A DNA stretch of 5,806 nucleotides from Actinomycetes bacterium. GTDB lineage: Bacteria > Actinomycetota > Actinomycetes > Actinomycetales > Cellulomonadaceae. Each line of letters starts with the position of its first letter. The stretch's first letter is position 1. Under the pieces are notes generated by a model. That model did no database searches. It had not been told where the DNA came from and saw nothing but the letters and a program-made list of their open reading frames with translations. Shown in pieces: positions 4,524 through 5,806 of this stretch. The translations under genes were made by a program, and so were the position numbers. The stretch is taken from contig JAEZBT010000229.1 in NCBI GenBank assembly GCA_023426865.1, positions 1-5,806 of the forward strand, in the 5' to 3' direction.

Positions 4524-5744
4524 ATGCCCTGGTACGACGAGGACGAGCTGCGGTTCGCCGTCGGCATCGAGGACACGTTCATCCCGCAGACGCCGTTCCG
4601 CGAGCGGGTCCTCGACGAGTATGAGATGACCCAGCACTACCAGTTCTGGCACGCGGACCTCGGGCTCGCGGCCGACGCCGGCGCCTCGATGGTGCGGTGG
4701 GGCATCCCCTGGTACCGCGTGAACCCCGCGCCCGGGCGCTGGGACTGGAGCTGGCTCGACCGGGTCGCCGAACGGTTCGCGGAGCTGGGCCTGACGCCGA
4801 TCGTCGATCTCATGCACTACGGCACCCCCACCTGGCTGGACAACGAGTTCGCGAACGCGTCCTACCCCGAGCGTGTCGCGGAGTACGCGGTCGCCGTCGC
4901 CGAGCGGTACCGCGGGACGTTCGACGTGTTCACGCCGCTGAACGAGCCGCTGCTCAACGCGCTCTACTGCGGCCAGTACGGCTACTGGCCGCCCTACCTG
5001 CGCGGGCACGACGGGTTCGTGCAGACGGTCCGGGCGCTGGCCCGCGGCATCGCGGGAACGCAGCACGGCATCGCCGAGGTGAACCCGGACGCAACCTTCG
5101 TGCACGTGGAGGCGTCGTCGCGGTTCACCGGCGTCGAGGGTGACGAGATCACCTACCTGCGCCACCGCGGGTACCTCATCGAGGACCTGGTCACCGGGCG
5201 CGTCGGCGCCGAGCATCCGCTGGCCGGCTATCTCGCCGAGCACCGGTTCGGCGACGACGCCCTGGCCTGGTTCGCGGCCAACCCCGCCGTCCCGGACGTC
5301 ATGGGCGTCAACTACTACCCCGGCGTCTCGAGCGAGCACGTCGTGCCGGGCGACCAGCGCGACGGCAGCCCCTCCGCGCCGCGCGAGAAGGTCGACGAGG
5401 GGACCGAGGGCCTCGCGGGCGTGCTCACCGGCTTCGCCGAGCGGTACGGGCGGCCGGTGATGCTCACGGAGACGGCGAGCGGCCGCACGGTGGACGAGCG
5501 GATCGCGTGGCTCGACGCCTCCGTGGCCTGCGTCCGCGAGCTGCGCGCCGCCGGCCTGCCGGTCGTCGGCTACACCTGGTGGGCGCTCATCGACTGGTAC
5601 GGCTGGGACTGGCGCGACGGCGGCTCGCTGGAGCAGTTCCACGTCCCGCTCGGCCTGTGGGAGCTCGTGCCCGACGGCGCGGGCGTCCTGCAGCGCGTCC
5701 GCACCCCGCTGGCGGACCGCTTCCGCGAGCACGCCACCGCCTGA
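4524..5744 (+). CDS. Atypical glycoside hydrolase family 1-like protein
   Basis: This is a 406-residue (beta/alpha)8-barrel protein related to family 1 beta-glycosidases, which cleave sugars with retention. The probable acid/base is E141 in TPLNEP (137-142), and the probable nucleophile is E316 in MLTETAS. Other family landmarks are MHYGTPTWL (97-105), GVNYYP (261-266) and GYTWWALIDWYGW (349-361). It departs from typical beta-glucosidases: the N-terminal Gln-containing sugar-binding motif is replaced by VGIEDTFIPQT (13-23), and the Glu of the C-terminal FEW-type motif is Gly360. It is also shorter than the usual 440-480 residues. No signal peptide is present, so it is probably cytosolic. The ATG at 4524 has GGAGG 6 nt upstream. 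It is the third plus-strand gene after the helix-turn-helix gene and bS22 but is separated from bS22 by a strong hairpin, and no clear promoter was found. Family is likely; substrate is unknown. Confidence 0.85.
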   Translation: MPWYDEDELRFAVGIEDTFIPQTPFRERVLDEYEMTQHYQFWHADLGLAADAGASMVRWGIPWYRVNPAPGRWDWSWLDRVAERFAELGLTPIVDLMHYGTPTWLDNEFANASYPERVAEYAVAVAERYRGTFDVFTPLNEPLLNALYCGQYGYWPPYLRGHDGFVQTVRALARGIAGTQHGIAEVNPDATFVHVEASSRFTGVEGDEITYLRHRGYLIEDLVTGRVGAEHPLAGYLAEHRFGDDALAWFAANPAVPDVMGVNYYPGVSSEHVVPGDQRDGSPSAPREKVDEGTEGLAGVLTGFAERYGRPVMLTETASGRTVDERIAWLDASVACVRELRAAGLPVVGYTWWALIDWYGWDWRDGGSLEQFHVPLGLWELVPDGAGVLQRVRTPLADRFREHATA

Positions 5745-5768
5745 CGACGGCGGCGCCCGACCGCGCCC

Positions 5769-5806
5769 TCAGCCCGCGAGGCGGCGGCGCAGGGTCCGAC
5801 GCGCGG
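5769..5806 (-). CDS. Probable C-terminal fragment of a convergent gene
   Basis: On the minus strand, a frame open from the window edge ends in a TGA at 5771-5769, giving about 11 residues ending ARRTLRRRLAG. Ten of eleven codons end in G or C, and the 24-nt gap to the end of the glycosidase gene suits convergent genes. The stretch is too short to identify and could be a chance open frame. Confidence 0.35.
   Translation of the reverse strand, partial: ARRTLRRRLAG

Overview
The window is chromosomal DNA from a very GC-rich bacterium. Codon third positions in the recognised genes are almost all G or C. A 32-residue ribosomal protein of the bS22/AURKAIP1-COX24 type, preceded by a small MerR-like helix-turn-helix gene, is a pairing typical of Actinobacteria; in Mycobacterium tuberculosis the equivalent pair is Rv0500A/Rv0500B. 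A Cellulomonas-like member of the Micrococcales is a guess from overall style only. No mobile element, CRISPR array, tRNA or rRNA was recognised.

Layout. The left edge holds the last 40 codons of an unidentified plus-strand gene. Convergent to it is a minus-strand ktrB-ktrA operon for a Ktr-type potassium uptake system: channel-like KtrB first, then the cytosolic RCK gating subunit KtrA, whose start overlaps the ktrB end by 8 nt. Divergent from ktrB, across only 81 nt, is acuC, a zinc-dependent deacetylase of the histone-deacetylase superfamily, which looks leaderless. A 390-nt gene-free stretch follows. It carries a large composite inverted repeat, a 27-bp sequence duplicated at a distance of exactly 150 nt, and five tandem 9-bp units based on GTCAC that run into the -35 box of a good promoter. 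That promoter drives the 79-aa helix-turn-helix gene, followed by the 32-aa bS22 gene, a strong hairpin, and a 406-aa atypical family 1 glycoside hydrolase. The last 38 nt probably hold the C-terminus of a convergent minus-strand gene.

How the parts fit. KtrA and KtrB form one complex. AcuC probably controls acetyl-CoA synthetase or other acetylated proteins, and nothing in the sequence ties it to potassium uptake beyond the shared divergent region. The most interesting part is the control region at 3660-3875. The GTCAC-type motifs recur at 9-bp or 18-bp steps, and the gene immediately downstream encodes a MerR-like protein of the class (compare Streptomyces BldC) known to bind direct repeats head-to-tail. 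Autoregulation by cooperative binding to these repeats is an inference that can be tested directly.
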